From: Flemingiibacterium sp045634005
Lineage (GTDB): Bacteria > Bacillota > Clostridia > Oscillospirales > CAG-272
Length of the DNA stretch: 13,844 bases
Reading direction: 5' to 3'
NCBI GenBank assembly: GCA_045634005.1
Contig: JAZQZL010000035.1
Location: forward strand, 1 to 13,844
Shown: piece by piece, positions 1 through 6,853 of the stretch
Layout of the letters: each line of letters begins with the position of its first letter
Position numbering within the stretch: the stretch's first letter is position 1
Position numbers and translations under genes: made by a program
Notes under the pieces: model-generated
What the model was told of the DNA's origin: nothing
Database searches by the model: none
Seen by the model: only the letters and a program-made list of their open reading frames with translations

Positions 1-2103
1 GACCTCAAGGAGCTCGCAGAGCAGTTCAAGGCTGAGTACAAGGCTAAGATCGGCGCAGACTTCCCCTCCGATCCTAAGGAGCAGCTCATCGGCGCAGTTA
101 AGGCAGTATTCCGTTCTTGGGATAACCCCAGAGCAAACGTATACCGTCGTGACAACGATATCCCCTACAGCTGGGGTACCGCTGTAAACGTACAGGCTAT
201 GGCATTCGGTAACATGGGCGATAACTGTGGTACCGGTGTTGCATTCACCCGTGACCCCGCTACCGGCGAGAAGAAGATGATGGGTGAGTTCCTTACCAAC
301 GCACAGGGTGAGGACGTTGTTGCAGGTGTTCGTACTCCTATGCCCATCCAGCAGATGGCAGAGAAGTTCCCCGCAGCTTACGAGCAGTTTGTAAAGGTTT
401 GCGAGATCCTCGAGAACCACTATCACGATATGCAGGATATGGAGTTCACCATTGAGAATGAGAAGCTCTATATGCTCCAGACCAGAAACGGTAAGAGAAC
501 CGCTCCCGCAGCTCTCCAGATCGCAGTTGACCTCGTAGCAGAGGGCCACAAGACCGAGCAGGAAGCTGTTCTTATGATCGACCCCAGAAACCTCGACACC
601 CTTCTCCATCCCCAGTTCGACGCAAAGGCACTCAAGGCTGCTACCCCCATCGGTAAGGGTCTTGGCGCATCCCCCGGCGCAGCTTGCGGTCAGGTAGTAT
701 TCTCCGCAGAGGACGCAGAGGCTTGGAACAACGCAGGTAAGAAGGTAGTTCTCGTTCGTCTTGAGACTTCTCCCGAGGACATCACCGGTATGAAGGCAGC
801 TCAGGGTATCCTCACCGTTCGTGGCGGTATGACCTCTCACGCAGCAGTTGTTGCTCGTGGTATGGGTAAGTGCTGCGTTTCCGGTTGCGGCGATATCGCA
901 ATGGACGAAGAGAACAAGAAGTTCACTCTCGCAGGCAAGACCTTCACCGAGGGCGACTACATCTCCATCGACGGTTCCACCGGTAACATCTACGACGGTC
1001 TTATTCCTACCGTTGACGCTGAGATCTCCGGTAACTTCGGCACCATTATGGGCTGGGCTGACGAGTTCCGCACCCTTAAGGTTAGAACCAACGCTGATAC
1101 TCCTACCGACGCAAAGAAGGCTAGAGAGCTTGGCGCAGAGGGTATCGGTCTTTGCCGTACCGAGCACATGTTCTTCGAGGCAGACAGAATCGCTGCATTC
1201 CGCGAGATGATCTGCGCTGACACTGCTGCAGAAAGAGAAGTTGCTCTTGAAAAGATCCTTCCCTACCAGCAGTCCGACTTCGAGAAGCTCTATGAGGCTC
1301 TCGAGGGCAACCCCGTTTGCATCCGTTTCCTCGATCCTCCGCTTCATGAGTTCGTTCCTACCACCGAGGAAGACATCGCTCTTCTCGCTAAGGCACAGAA
1401 CAAGAGCGTTGAGGACATCAAGGCTATCATCGCATCTCTCCACGAGTTCAACCCCATGATGGGTCACCGTGGATGCCGTCTTGCAGTAACTTATCCTGAA
1501 ATCGCAGCAATGCAGACCAAGGCAGTTATCCGCGCGGCTATCAACGTAAAGAAGGCTCACCCTGACTGGAACGTTGTTCCCGAGATCATGATTCCTCTCG
1601 TAGGCGACGTTAAGGAGCTTAAGTACGTTAAGGCTGTTGTAGTTGCAACCGCTGACGCTGAGATCGCAGCTGCAGGCGCTGACCTCAAGTACGAGGTTGG
1701 TACTATGATCGAGATTCCTCGTGCATGCCTCACCGCTGACGAGATCGCTGCTAACGCAGACTTCTTCTGCTTCGGTACTAACGACCTTACCCAGATGACT
1801 TACGGCTTCTCCCGTGACGACGCAGGTAAGTTCCTCTCCGCTTACTACGATGCGAAGATCTTCGAAAACGATCCTTTCGCAAAGCTCGACACCACCGGTG
1901 TTGGCAAGCTCATGAACATGGCTGTTACCCTCGGCCGTCCCGTAAACAACCACCTCCACGTTGGTATTTGCGGTGAGCACGGTGGTGACCCCACATCCGT
2001 TGAGTTCTGCCACTCCATCGGTCTTGACTATGTATCCTGCTCGCCGTTCCGCGTGCCGATCGCTCGTCTCGCTGCTGCACAGGCTGCTATCAAGTCCAAG
2101 TAA
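1..2103 (+). CDS. ppdK: Pyruvate, phosphate dikinase, 5'-truncated by the window edge
   Basis: Cytosolic enzyme that interconverts pyruvate + ATP + Pi with PEP + AMP + PPi, the PPi-linked step in glycolysis or gluconeogenesis of many anaerobes. Frame 1 is open from base 1 (700 codons, then TAA). The start lies outside the window. The phosphohistidine motif GGMTSHAAVVARGMG is present, with the catalytic His at bases 838-840 (codon 280). In the Clostridium symbiosum enzyme this His is residue 455, so about 175 N-terminal residues (part of the ATP-grasp domain) are missing. The PEP/pyruvate barrel domain carries RFLDPPLHEF, GTNDLTQMTYGFSRDD and HVGICGEHGGDP, with the acid-base Cys at 1969-1971. 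Codon use is strongly biased, as expected for a highly expressed enzyme. Two terminators follow, so it is not joined to the opp operon. Identity is very secure. Confidence 0.98.
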   Translation, partial: DLKELAEQFKAEYKAKIGADFPSDPKEQLIGAVKAVFRSWDNPRANVYRRDNDIPYSWGTAVNVQAMAFGNMGDNCGTGVAFTRDPATGEKKMMGEFLTNAQGEDVVAGVRTPMPIQQMAEKFPAAYEQFVKVCEILENHYHDMQDMEFTIENEKLYMLQTRNGKRTAPAALQIAVDLVAEGHKTEQEAVLMIDPRNLDTLLHPQFDAKALKAATPIGKGLGASPGAACGQVVFSAEDAEAWNNAGKKVVLVRLETSPEDITGMKAAQGILTVRGGMTSHAAVVARGMGKCCVSGCGDIAMDEENKKFTLAGKTFTEGDYISIDGSTGNIYDGLIPTVDAEISGNFGTIMGWADEFRTLKVRTNADTPTDAKKARELGAEGIGLCRTEHMFFEADRIAAFREMICADTAAEREVALEKILPYQQSDFEKLYEALEGNPVCIRFLDPPLHEFVPTTEEDIALLAKAQNKSVEDIKAIIASLHEFNPMMGHRGCRLAVTYPEIAAMQTKAVIRAAINVKKAHPDWNVVPEIMIPLVGDVKELKYVKAVVVATADAEIAAAGADLKYEVGTMIEIPRACLTADEIAANADFFCFGTNDLTQMTYGFSRDDAGKFLSAYYDAKIFENDPFAKLDTTGVGKLMNMAVTLGRPVNNHLHVGICGEHGGDPTSVEFCHSIGLDYVSCSPFRVPIARLAAAQAAIKSK

Positions 2104-2121
2104 GATTATCTTACAAAATAT

Positions 2122-2150
2122 ATCCTCCCGAGAAATCGGGAGGATTTTTT
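2122..2150 (+). terminator. Rho-independent terminator of ppdK
   Basis: A perfect 10-bp stem (2122-2131 with 2136-2145) closed by a GAAA tetraloop runs into a T tract at 2145-2150, 18 bases after the ppdK stop codon. Confidence 0.95.
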
Positions 2151-2164
2151 GTATCCGCCCTCTC

Positions 2165-2193
2165 CCCCACCGCGTGTGCGGTGGGGCTTTTTT
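2165..2193 (+). terminator. Second, tandem terminator downstream of ppdK
   Basis: A 9-bp GC-rich stem (CCCCACCGC at 2165-2173 with its complement at 2178-2186), a GTGT loop, then C and six T (2188-2193). It lies 15 bases beyond the first terminator and probably acts as a backup that insulates the opp operon from the strongly expressed ppdK. The remaining bases up to the opp promoter at 2258 show nothing recognisable. Confidence 0.85.
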
Positions 2194-2257
2194 GCAGGTT
2201 TTATATGTGCAAATTGCAGATTTTTTCGAATTAAAGCGATAAATTTTTCCAAACCCC

Positions 2258-2286
2258 TTGCATATATAATATTTCTGTGATATAAT
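2258..2286 (+). promoter_or_regulatory. Sigma-A promoter of the opp operon
   Basis: TTGCAT (2258-2263), a 17-bp spacer, then TATAAT (2281-2286) with a TG at 2278-2279 giving an extended -10. Transcription should start near 2293, leaving a leader of about 60 bases before oppB. No operator or riboswitch was recognised in the leader. Confidence 0.88.
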
Positions 2287-2354
2287 ATGTAGAAGAAATT
2301 GACGTGCGCGGCAAAAAATACGCGCATATTCAGATAGAAAGCGACGGTTGTAAT

Positions 2355-3284
2355 ATGAATACAAAAACTCTAATGTACGTACTCAAGCGCGTCGGACTTG
2401 CACTTTTGACGGTCTGGATAGTTATTACTATCACCTTCTTCGTTATGCACGCAGTACCCGGCGGTCCTTTCCTCGCGGAAAAGGCAATCTCCGAGGCGGC
2501 ACAGGCAGCACTCGAAGCAAAATACGGCCTCGACAAGCCGCTTTTTCAGCAATATCTTACATATCTTAAGGATATAATCACCGAGTTCGACTTCGGCCCG
2601 TCCATCAAGCAGCGCGGACGTGAGGTTATCGACATAATCCTCGACGGTATGAAGACCTCCGCGAAGCTCGGTCTTGCGGCGGCGTTCATCGCGCTCATTT
2701 CGGGTACGGTGCTCGGCTCCATAGCGGCACTTCGCCGTAACAGATTCATCGACCGCGTGATAATGGTCGTAACGACTGCTTTCGTTTCGATGCCCTCGTT
2801 TATTATGGGTACGTTTATGCTGCTGCTCTTTACCGTGCGGCTCGCTATCCTGCCCGCGAACGGAGCTGAAGCCGGCGGTCTGATACTGCCGACTATCGCA
2901 CTTTCCCTCTCGCCTATGGCGAACATCACCCGTCTTACCCGCTCGTCTATGCTTGACGTGCTCGGACAGGACTACATCCGTACCGCAAAGGCAAAGGGCG
3001 TTTCCGGCACAAAGATAATCTTCAGCCACGCACTCAAAAACGCGCTCATTCCCGTTGTAACCTACTTCGGTCCCATGCTCGCGTATATCGTTACCGGCTC
3101 GCTTGTCGTTGAGCAGATATTTGCCGTTCCCGGCATCGGACGCTCGTTCGTCAGCAGCATTATCAACCGCGACTACACGCTTATAATGGGTACAACGATC
3201 GTGCTCGCGATACTTATAGTCGTTATGAACCTTGTCAGCGATATTCTCTACAAGGTCATCGACCCGCGTATCACGCTTGAATAA
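2355..3284 (+). CDS. oppB: Peptide ABC transporter permease OppB/DppB
   Basis: Inner of the two membrane permeases of a peptide importer; it pairs with OppC to form the channel. It is 309 residues, normal for the family. An N-terminal helix (about residues 12-33) ends in the family motif MHAVPGGPF. An extracytoplasmic loop of about 70 residues and five more predicted helices follow. The EAA-type coupling loop that docks on the ATPase reads DYIRTAKAKGVSGTKIIFSHALKN (two parts: DYIRTAKAKG and IIFSHALKN, residues 207-229). The ATG at 2355 gives the canonical N-terminus. An in-frame GTG at 2304 lies only about 11 bases after the predicted transcription start, too close for a ribosome binding site. 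The Shine-Dalgarno sequence before 2355 is weak, so ATG 2373 (residue 7) remains possible. First gene of the operon, 28 bases before oppC. Confidence 0.95.
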   Translation: MNTKTLMYVLKRVGLALLTVWIVITITFFVMHAVPGGPFLAEKAISEAAQAALEAKYGLDKPLFQQYLTYLKDIITEFDFGPSIKQRGREVIDIILDGMKTSAKLGLAAAFIALISGTVLGSIAALRRNRFIDRVIMVVTTAFVSMPSFIMGTFMLLLFTVRLAILPANGAEAGGLILPTIALSLSPMANITRLTRSSMLDVLGQDYIRTAKAKGVSGTKIIFSHALKNALIPVVTYFGPMLAYIVTGSLVVEQIFAVPGIGRSFVSSIINRDYTLIMGTTIVLAILIVVMNLVSDILYKVIDPRITLE

Positions 3285-3312
3285 GCACAGCACGGCAGAA
3301 AGGAGTAAGCAA

Positions 3313-4734
3313 GTGAATAAGAAGCCTTTTAGTATGCATCTCGACGTAGATGCGTTTATGCCTGCCGACGCCAAGGAAAAGGAATATATGGTGCAGATGC
3401 GCCCCTCCTCCACCTTCTTTCGCGACGGCGTAAAAAGATTCGTAAAAAACAAGGTTGCACTCGTCAGCCTTATAATCGTTGTGATCATCACGCTTTCCTG
3501 TATTTTCGTACCCTTCTTTTTCCCCTATTCGTACGACAATCAGCTTGGCGTACAGCCCGGTAAGGCTGTTGACGCAACGTACAACAACCTCTCGCCGTTC
3601 AAATACGGTGCCACCGAGCGCGAACGCCTTCTCGGCAAGGTAAACGCAGAGGAAATATACCTCCCCGCTATTCTCAAGTCTACATACGACACGGAGGAGG
3701 AAAAGGCACAGGCTATCGAATACCGTGCCACGGTCAAGGCACAGGCGGACGCTATGCTCGCCTCTTACCTTGCAGGCACCTCCTTCGCAGAGCTTAAAGG
3801 CTCGCTTTCCGAGGATGAAACCTACACCCTTATTGAGGGCGAAAAGGCAAAGACCTACAAGGACAGAAGTGCTATAAGCGACTGGCTTTGGGAGGTAAAC
3901 TTCTCCGGTAAGGCTAAACGAACCGAGGGCGATGCAGCGGTTATCGAAACAAACCTCGGCTACCACATAATCCGCTTCGACTCCTACACGGGCGACACGG
4001 AAAGCATCTTCCCGCACATCTTCGGCACCGACTCCGCAGGACGTGACTACTTCATCCGTATTGTTTACGGCGCGCGTATTTCGCTCGCAGTCGGCTTCTT
4101 TGCAAGTATAATCGTGCTTATTATCGGTATGACTGTAGGTTCTATCTCCGGTTACTGCGGCGGTAAGGTCGACCTTATCATAATGCGTATCGTCGACATT
4201 ATCTATTCTCTGCCGGATATGCTCCTTATCATTCTGCTCGCGTCCGCGCTCAAGCAGACTAACCTCGACGCACTCATCAAGGGAACTGTCCTTGAAAAGA
4301 TAGGCGCTAACATCATAAGCCTCTTTATCGTGTTCGGCGTTCTCTATTGGGTTTCGATGTCCCGTCTTATCAGAGGTCAGATCCTCTCGCTCCGTGAGCA
4401 GGAATACGTGCTGGCTTCGCAGGCGGCAGGCGCACGCGGCAAATGGATCATCTTCAAGCACCTTATGCCTAACTGCATAAGCGTGGTTATCATCTCCACC
4501 GCACTTCAGATACCCAGCGCTATATTCACCGAGAGCTACTTATCCTTCCTCGGACTCGGTGTAAACGCGCCTATGCCCTCGCTCGGCTCACTTGCATCCG
4601 ATGCGCTCAACGGTATCAACTCGTATCCGCACAGACTCGTTATCCCCGCAATCGTAATTTCGCTCATCGTGCTTTCCCTTAACCTTCTCGGCGACGGTCT
4701 GCGCGATGCATTCGACCCCAAGCTCAACGGTTAA
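3313..4734 (+). CDS. oppC: Peptide ABC transporter permease OppC with a large extracytoplasmic insertion
   Basis: Second membrane permease of the importer. A GTG start at 3313 is chosen because AGGAG (3301-3305) sits 7 bases upstream; the frame is open further 5' but would overlap oppB. The protein is 473 residues, against roughly 300 for typical OppC/DppC. The family parts are intact: an OppC_N-like start with TM1 at about 47-70, the GTDSAGRD motif at 238-245, YGARISLAVG entering TM2, and the EAA coupling loop with EYVLASQAAGARG (364-376). The C-terminus has FLGLGVNAPMPSLG and ends with LGDGLRDAFDPKL. The extra length lies almost entirely between TM1 and GTDSAGRD, in the loop that should face outside the membrane, and looks like a parvulin-type domain (separate entry). 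The loop at about 311-335 is also slightly long. Identity as OppC is secure; the insertion is unusual. Confidence 0.94.
   Translation: MNKKPFSMHLDVDAFMPADAKEKEYMVQMRPSSTFFRDGVKRFVKNKVALVSLIIVVIITLSCIFVPFFFPYSYDNQLGVQPGKAVDATYNNLSPFKYGATERERLLGKVNAEEIYLPAILKSTYDTEEEKAQAIEYRATVKAQADAMLASYLAGTSFAELKGSLSEDETYTLIEGEKAKTYKDRSAISDWLWEVNFSGKAKRTEGDAAVIETNLGYHIIRFDSYTGDTESIFPHIFGTDSAGRDYFIRIVYGARISLAVGFFASIIVLIIGMTVGSISGYCGGKVDLIIMRIVDIIYSLPDMLLIILLASALKQTNLDALIKGTVLEKIGANIISLFIVFGVLYWVSMSRLIRGQILSLREQEYVLASQAAGARGKWIIFKHLMPNCISVVIISTALQIPSAIFTESYLSFLGLGVNAPMPSLGSLASDALNGINSYPHRLVIPAIVISLIVLSLNLLGDGLRDAFDPKLNG
3637..3987 (+). other. Parvulin/PpiC-like domain inserted in OppC (residues about 109-225)
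   Basis: Protein-domain annotation inside oppC. Seen: KVNAEEI, where parvulins have a first strand of the type VRASHIL; a charged helix (about 127-152); SFAELKGSLSED (157-168), resembling the FAELAKEYSED motif of PrsA/SurA-type domains; then SDWLWEVN, EGDAAVIET and GYHIIRF (189-222), resembling the last strand of PpiC domains of clostridial foldases. The N-terminal catalytic His position appears to be Glu, and the usual GGDLGW core is not obvious, so it may bind peptide or protein without isomerase activity. Assignment is by eye from motif order only. Confidence 0.62.
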
Positions 4735-4763
4735 GCTACAAGGAAAGGAACGGTCAATTTAAT

Positions 4764-5792
4764 ATGCCACTTTTAGAAGTAAATGACCTTCGCACCTCGT
4801 TCTTTACCGATGCGGGTGAGGTCAAGGCTGTAAACGGTATATCGTTTAATCTCGATCACGGCAAGGTACTCGGCATCGTTGGCGAGTCCGGCTCGGGCAA
4901 ATCGGTTACGGCTTATTCAATTATGCAAATACTCGCCTCCACGGGTAAGATCGTCGGCGGATCTATAAAGCTTGACGGTGAAGAGCTCGTCGGTGCAGGC
5001 GAAAAAACAATGCGAAAAATAAGAGGCAACAAGGTGTCCATCATATTCCAGGACCCGATGACCTCGCTTAATCCCACGCACACCATCGGCCATCAGATTA
5101 TGGAAGCCATTCTTCTGCACACCGGCAGAAGCAAGAAGGAAGCACGTGCAAGAGCTGTAGAAATGCTCCGCCTCGTTAATATCAACGAGCCCGAGAAGCG
5201 TATGAAGCAGTATCCGCACGAATTATCCGGCGGTATGCGCCAGAGAGTCGTTATCGCGATGGCACTCGCGTGCGAGCCTGATATACTCATAGCTGACGAG
5301 CCGACGACCGCGCTCGACGTTACTATTCAAGCGCAGATACTCGACCTTATGTCCCAGCTTCAGAAGGAGCTCGGAATGGCTATCATTATGATAACGCACG
5401 ACCTTGGCGTCGTTGCACAGATGTGCGACGAGGTTATCGTTATGTACGCAGGCTCAATATGCGAGCAGGGGACGGCTGACGACATATTCTACATTCCCCG
5501 TCACGAGTACACCAAGGGTCTTATGCGCTCAATTCCGACGGCCAACACCTTCGGCAAGCGCCTCCAGCCCATCGCCGGTACACCTATTGACCTACTCAAT
5601 ATGCCTGCAGGCTGTCCCTTCGCACCGAGATGCGATGCGGCTATGAAGGTCTGCATCAGAAACAGAGCCGACCGTATGATCATCAACGACGAGCACTATG
5701 CGGCTTGCTGGATGAACGTCAAGGCAGGAATAGAGGACGGTTCTCTCGAAAATCCGACCGAAAACGGAGAGGAGAGTGCGGCAAATGAATGA
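4764..5792 (+). CDS. oppD: Peptide ABC transporter ATP-binding protein OppD/DppD
   Basis: One of the two cytosolic ATPases that power the importer. It is 342 residues, as usual. Walker A is GESGSGKS (40-47), the Q-loop is FQDPMTSLNP (95-104), the signature is LSGGMRQ (154-160), Walker B is ILIADEP (174-180), and the H-loop His is residue 212. The C-terminal oligopeptide-transporter tail has PAGCPFAPRC with cysteines at 284, 290, 297 and 315. That spacing matches the [4Fe-4S] cluster site described in OppD/DppD structures, so a cluster is inferred. A purine-rich AGGAAAGGAA lies at 4741-4750, 13 bases before the ATG, a slightly long spacing. It starts 29 bases after oppC and overlaps oppF by 8 bases, consistent with translational coupling. 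Confidence 0.97.
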   Translation: MPLLEVNDLRTSFFTDAGEVKAVNGISFNLDHGKVLGIVGESGSGKSVTAYSIMQILASTGKIVGGSIKLDGEELVGAGEKTMRKIRGNKVSIIFQDPMTSLNPTHTIGHQIMEAILLHTGRSKKEARARAVEMLRLVNINEPEKRMKQYPHELSGGMRQRVVIAMALACEPDILIADEPTTALDVTIQAQILDLMSQLQKELGMAIIMITHDLGVVAQMCDEVIVMYAGSICEQGTADDIFYIPRHEYTKGLMRSIPTANTFGKRLQPIAGTPIDLLNMPAGCPFAPRCDAAMKVCIRNRADRMIINDEHYAACWMNVKAGIEDGSLENPTENGEESAANE

Positions 5793-6771
5793 TATGACAA
5801 AGAAGCCTCTCGTAGAGGTCAAAAACCTTAAGAAATATTTCGACATCAGCACGGGCTTTTTCAAAACAAAGCCCCTTAAGGCGGTTGACAACGTATCCTT
5901 CGACATCAACCGCGGTGAAACGCTCGGACTCGTCGGCGAGTCGGGCTGCGGTAAGACCACCGTCGGACGCACCCTTCTCCACCTTTACAAGCCGACCTCG
6001 GGCGAGATCATCTACGACGGCAACCCGATCAAGACACGCGCAGATATAAACGAATTCCGCAAAAAGGCGACTATGGTGTTCCAGGACCCGTACTCCTCGC
6101 TTAACCCGCGTATGACGGTTTCCGACATAATTGCGGAGCCGCTTGATATACATAAGATGTATAAGGACGAGGCGGAACGCCGCGAAAAGGTGCTCGAGCT
6201 TATGGAGCACGTCGGTCTTAACAGTGAGCACGCTTCGCGCTACGCGCACGAGTTTTCCGGCGGTCAGCGTCAGCGTATCGGTATCGCGCGTTCGCTTGCG
6301 GTAAATCCCGAATTTATCGTCTGCGACGAGCCGGTATCCGCGCTCGACGTGTCAATTCAGGCGCAGGTTATCAATATGTTCGGCGAGCTTCAGGATAAGC
6401 TCGGTCTTACGTATCTGTTTATCGCTCACGATCTTCTGGTCGTACGTCACATCAGTAACCGCATCGCGGTTATGTACCTTGGTAAGATGGTCGAGCTTTG
6501 CGACGCCGCTACTATTTACGAGCGTCCGATGCACCCCTATTCCAAGGCACTTATGTCGGCAGTTCCTATGCCCGATCCGAAGATAGCGCGCGCAAACGTG
6601 CGTATTCCGCTCTCAACGGATATTCCCTCCCCCTTAAACGCGCCGTCAGGCTGTCCGTTCCGCACACGCTGCACCCACGCGTGCGAGCAGTGCGCTATGG
6701 AAACGCCCGCGTTCCGCGAGATTGAGAAGGGACACTTCGTGGCTTGCCACAGAGCTGAAGAGCTCAACTAA
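5785..6771 (+). CDS. oppF: Peptide ABC transporter ATP-binding protein OppF/DppF
   Basis: Second ATPase of the importer, forming a heterodimer with OppD. It is 328 residues from ATG 5785, which has GGAGAGGAG-like sequence about 10 bases upstream and overlaps the oppD stop by 8 bases. ATG 5794 and GTG 5776 are alternative starts with poorer spacing. Walker A is GESGCGKT (51-58), the Q-loop is FQDPYSSLNP (99-108), the signature is FSGGQRQ (157-163), Walker B is FIVCDEP (177-183), and the H-loop His is residue 215. The C-terminal tail has SGCPFRTRC and cysteines at 290, 296, 300, 303 and 321, the Cys-rich tail typical of this subfamily. Both ATPases look catalytically intact. Confidence 0.96.
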   Translation: MNDMTKKPLVEVKNLKKYFDISTGFFKTKPLKAVDNVSFDINRGETLGLVGESGCGKTTVGRTLLHLYKPTSGEIIYDGNPIKTRADINEFRKKATMVFQDPYSSLNPRMTVSDIIAEPLDIHKMYKDEAERREKVLELMEHVGLNSEHASRYAHEFSGGQRQRIGIARSLAVNPEFIVCDEPVSALDVSIQAQVINMFGELQDKLGLTYLFIAHDLLVVRHISNRIAVMYLGKMVELCDAATIYERPMHPYSKALMSAVPMPDPKIARANVRIPLSTDIPSPLNAPSGCPFRTRCTHACEQCAMETPAFREIEKGHFVACHRAEELN

Positions 6772-6775
6772 AACG

Positions 6776-6821
6776 TATATTTATGTGCCTCCGGGCGTGC
6801 ATCCCAAAGCACATTTATATA
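6776..6821 (+). other. Intercistronic hairpin between oppF and the binding-protein gene
   Basis: The arms TATATTTATGTGC (6776-6788) and GCACATTTATATA (6809-6821) pair as 6 bp plus 5 bp around a 2x2 internal loop, and the apical loop can form a further GGG/CCC pairing. No T tract follows, so it is not a canonical terminator. A position just upstream of a binding-protein cistron fits an mRNA stabiliser or processing site that raises its yield relative to the membrane genes. That role is inferred. Confidence 0.55.
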
Positions 6822-6853
6822 AAAATTATATTTTCAGAAAGGATAATTCCAAA

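Noticed and set aside
2304..2354. GTG 2304 as the oppB start
   Set aside because: It falls about 11 bases after the predicted transcription start with no room for a ribosome binding site, and adds 17 residues not seen in OppB proteins.
2194..2354. Possible riboswitch or T-box ahead of the opp operon
   Set aside because: The transcribed leader is only about 60 bases and shows no conserved switch core or terminator.
2370..3491. Long minus-strand open frame (373 codons) opposite oppB and the start of oppC
   Set aside because: Its product is rich in His, Arg and Cys with no recognisable domain, it has no promoter or ribosome binding site, and it exactly shadows a secure permease gene. It is an effect of codon bias in the sense gene.
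3271..4461. Minus-strand open frame (396 codons) opposite oppC, considered because oppC is unusual there
   Set aside because: The product has low-complexity charged character and no motif. The plus-strand frame keeps OppC motifs on both sides of the insertion and parvulin-like motifs within it.
6722..6853. Longer start for the binding protein overlapping oppF
   Set aside because: The extension is not family-like. The ATG at 6854 has a ribosome binding site and begins a textbook lipoprotein signal.
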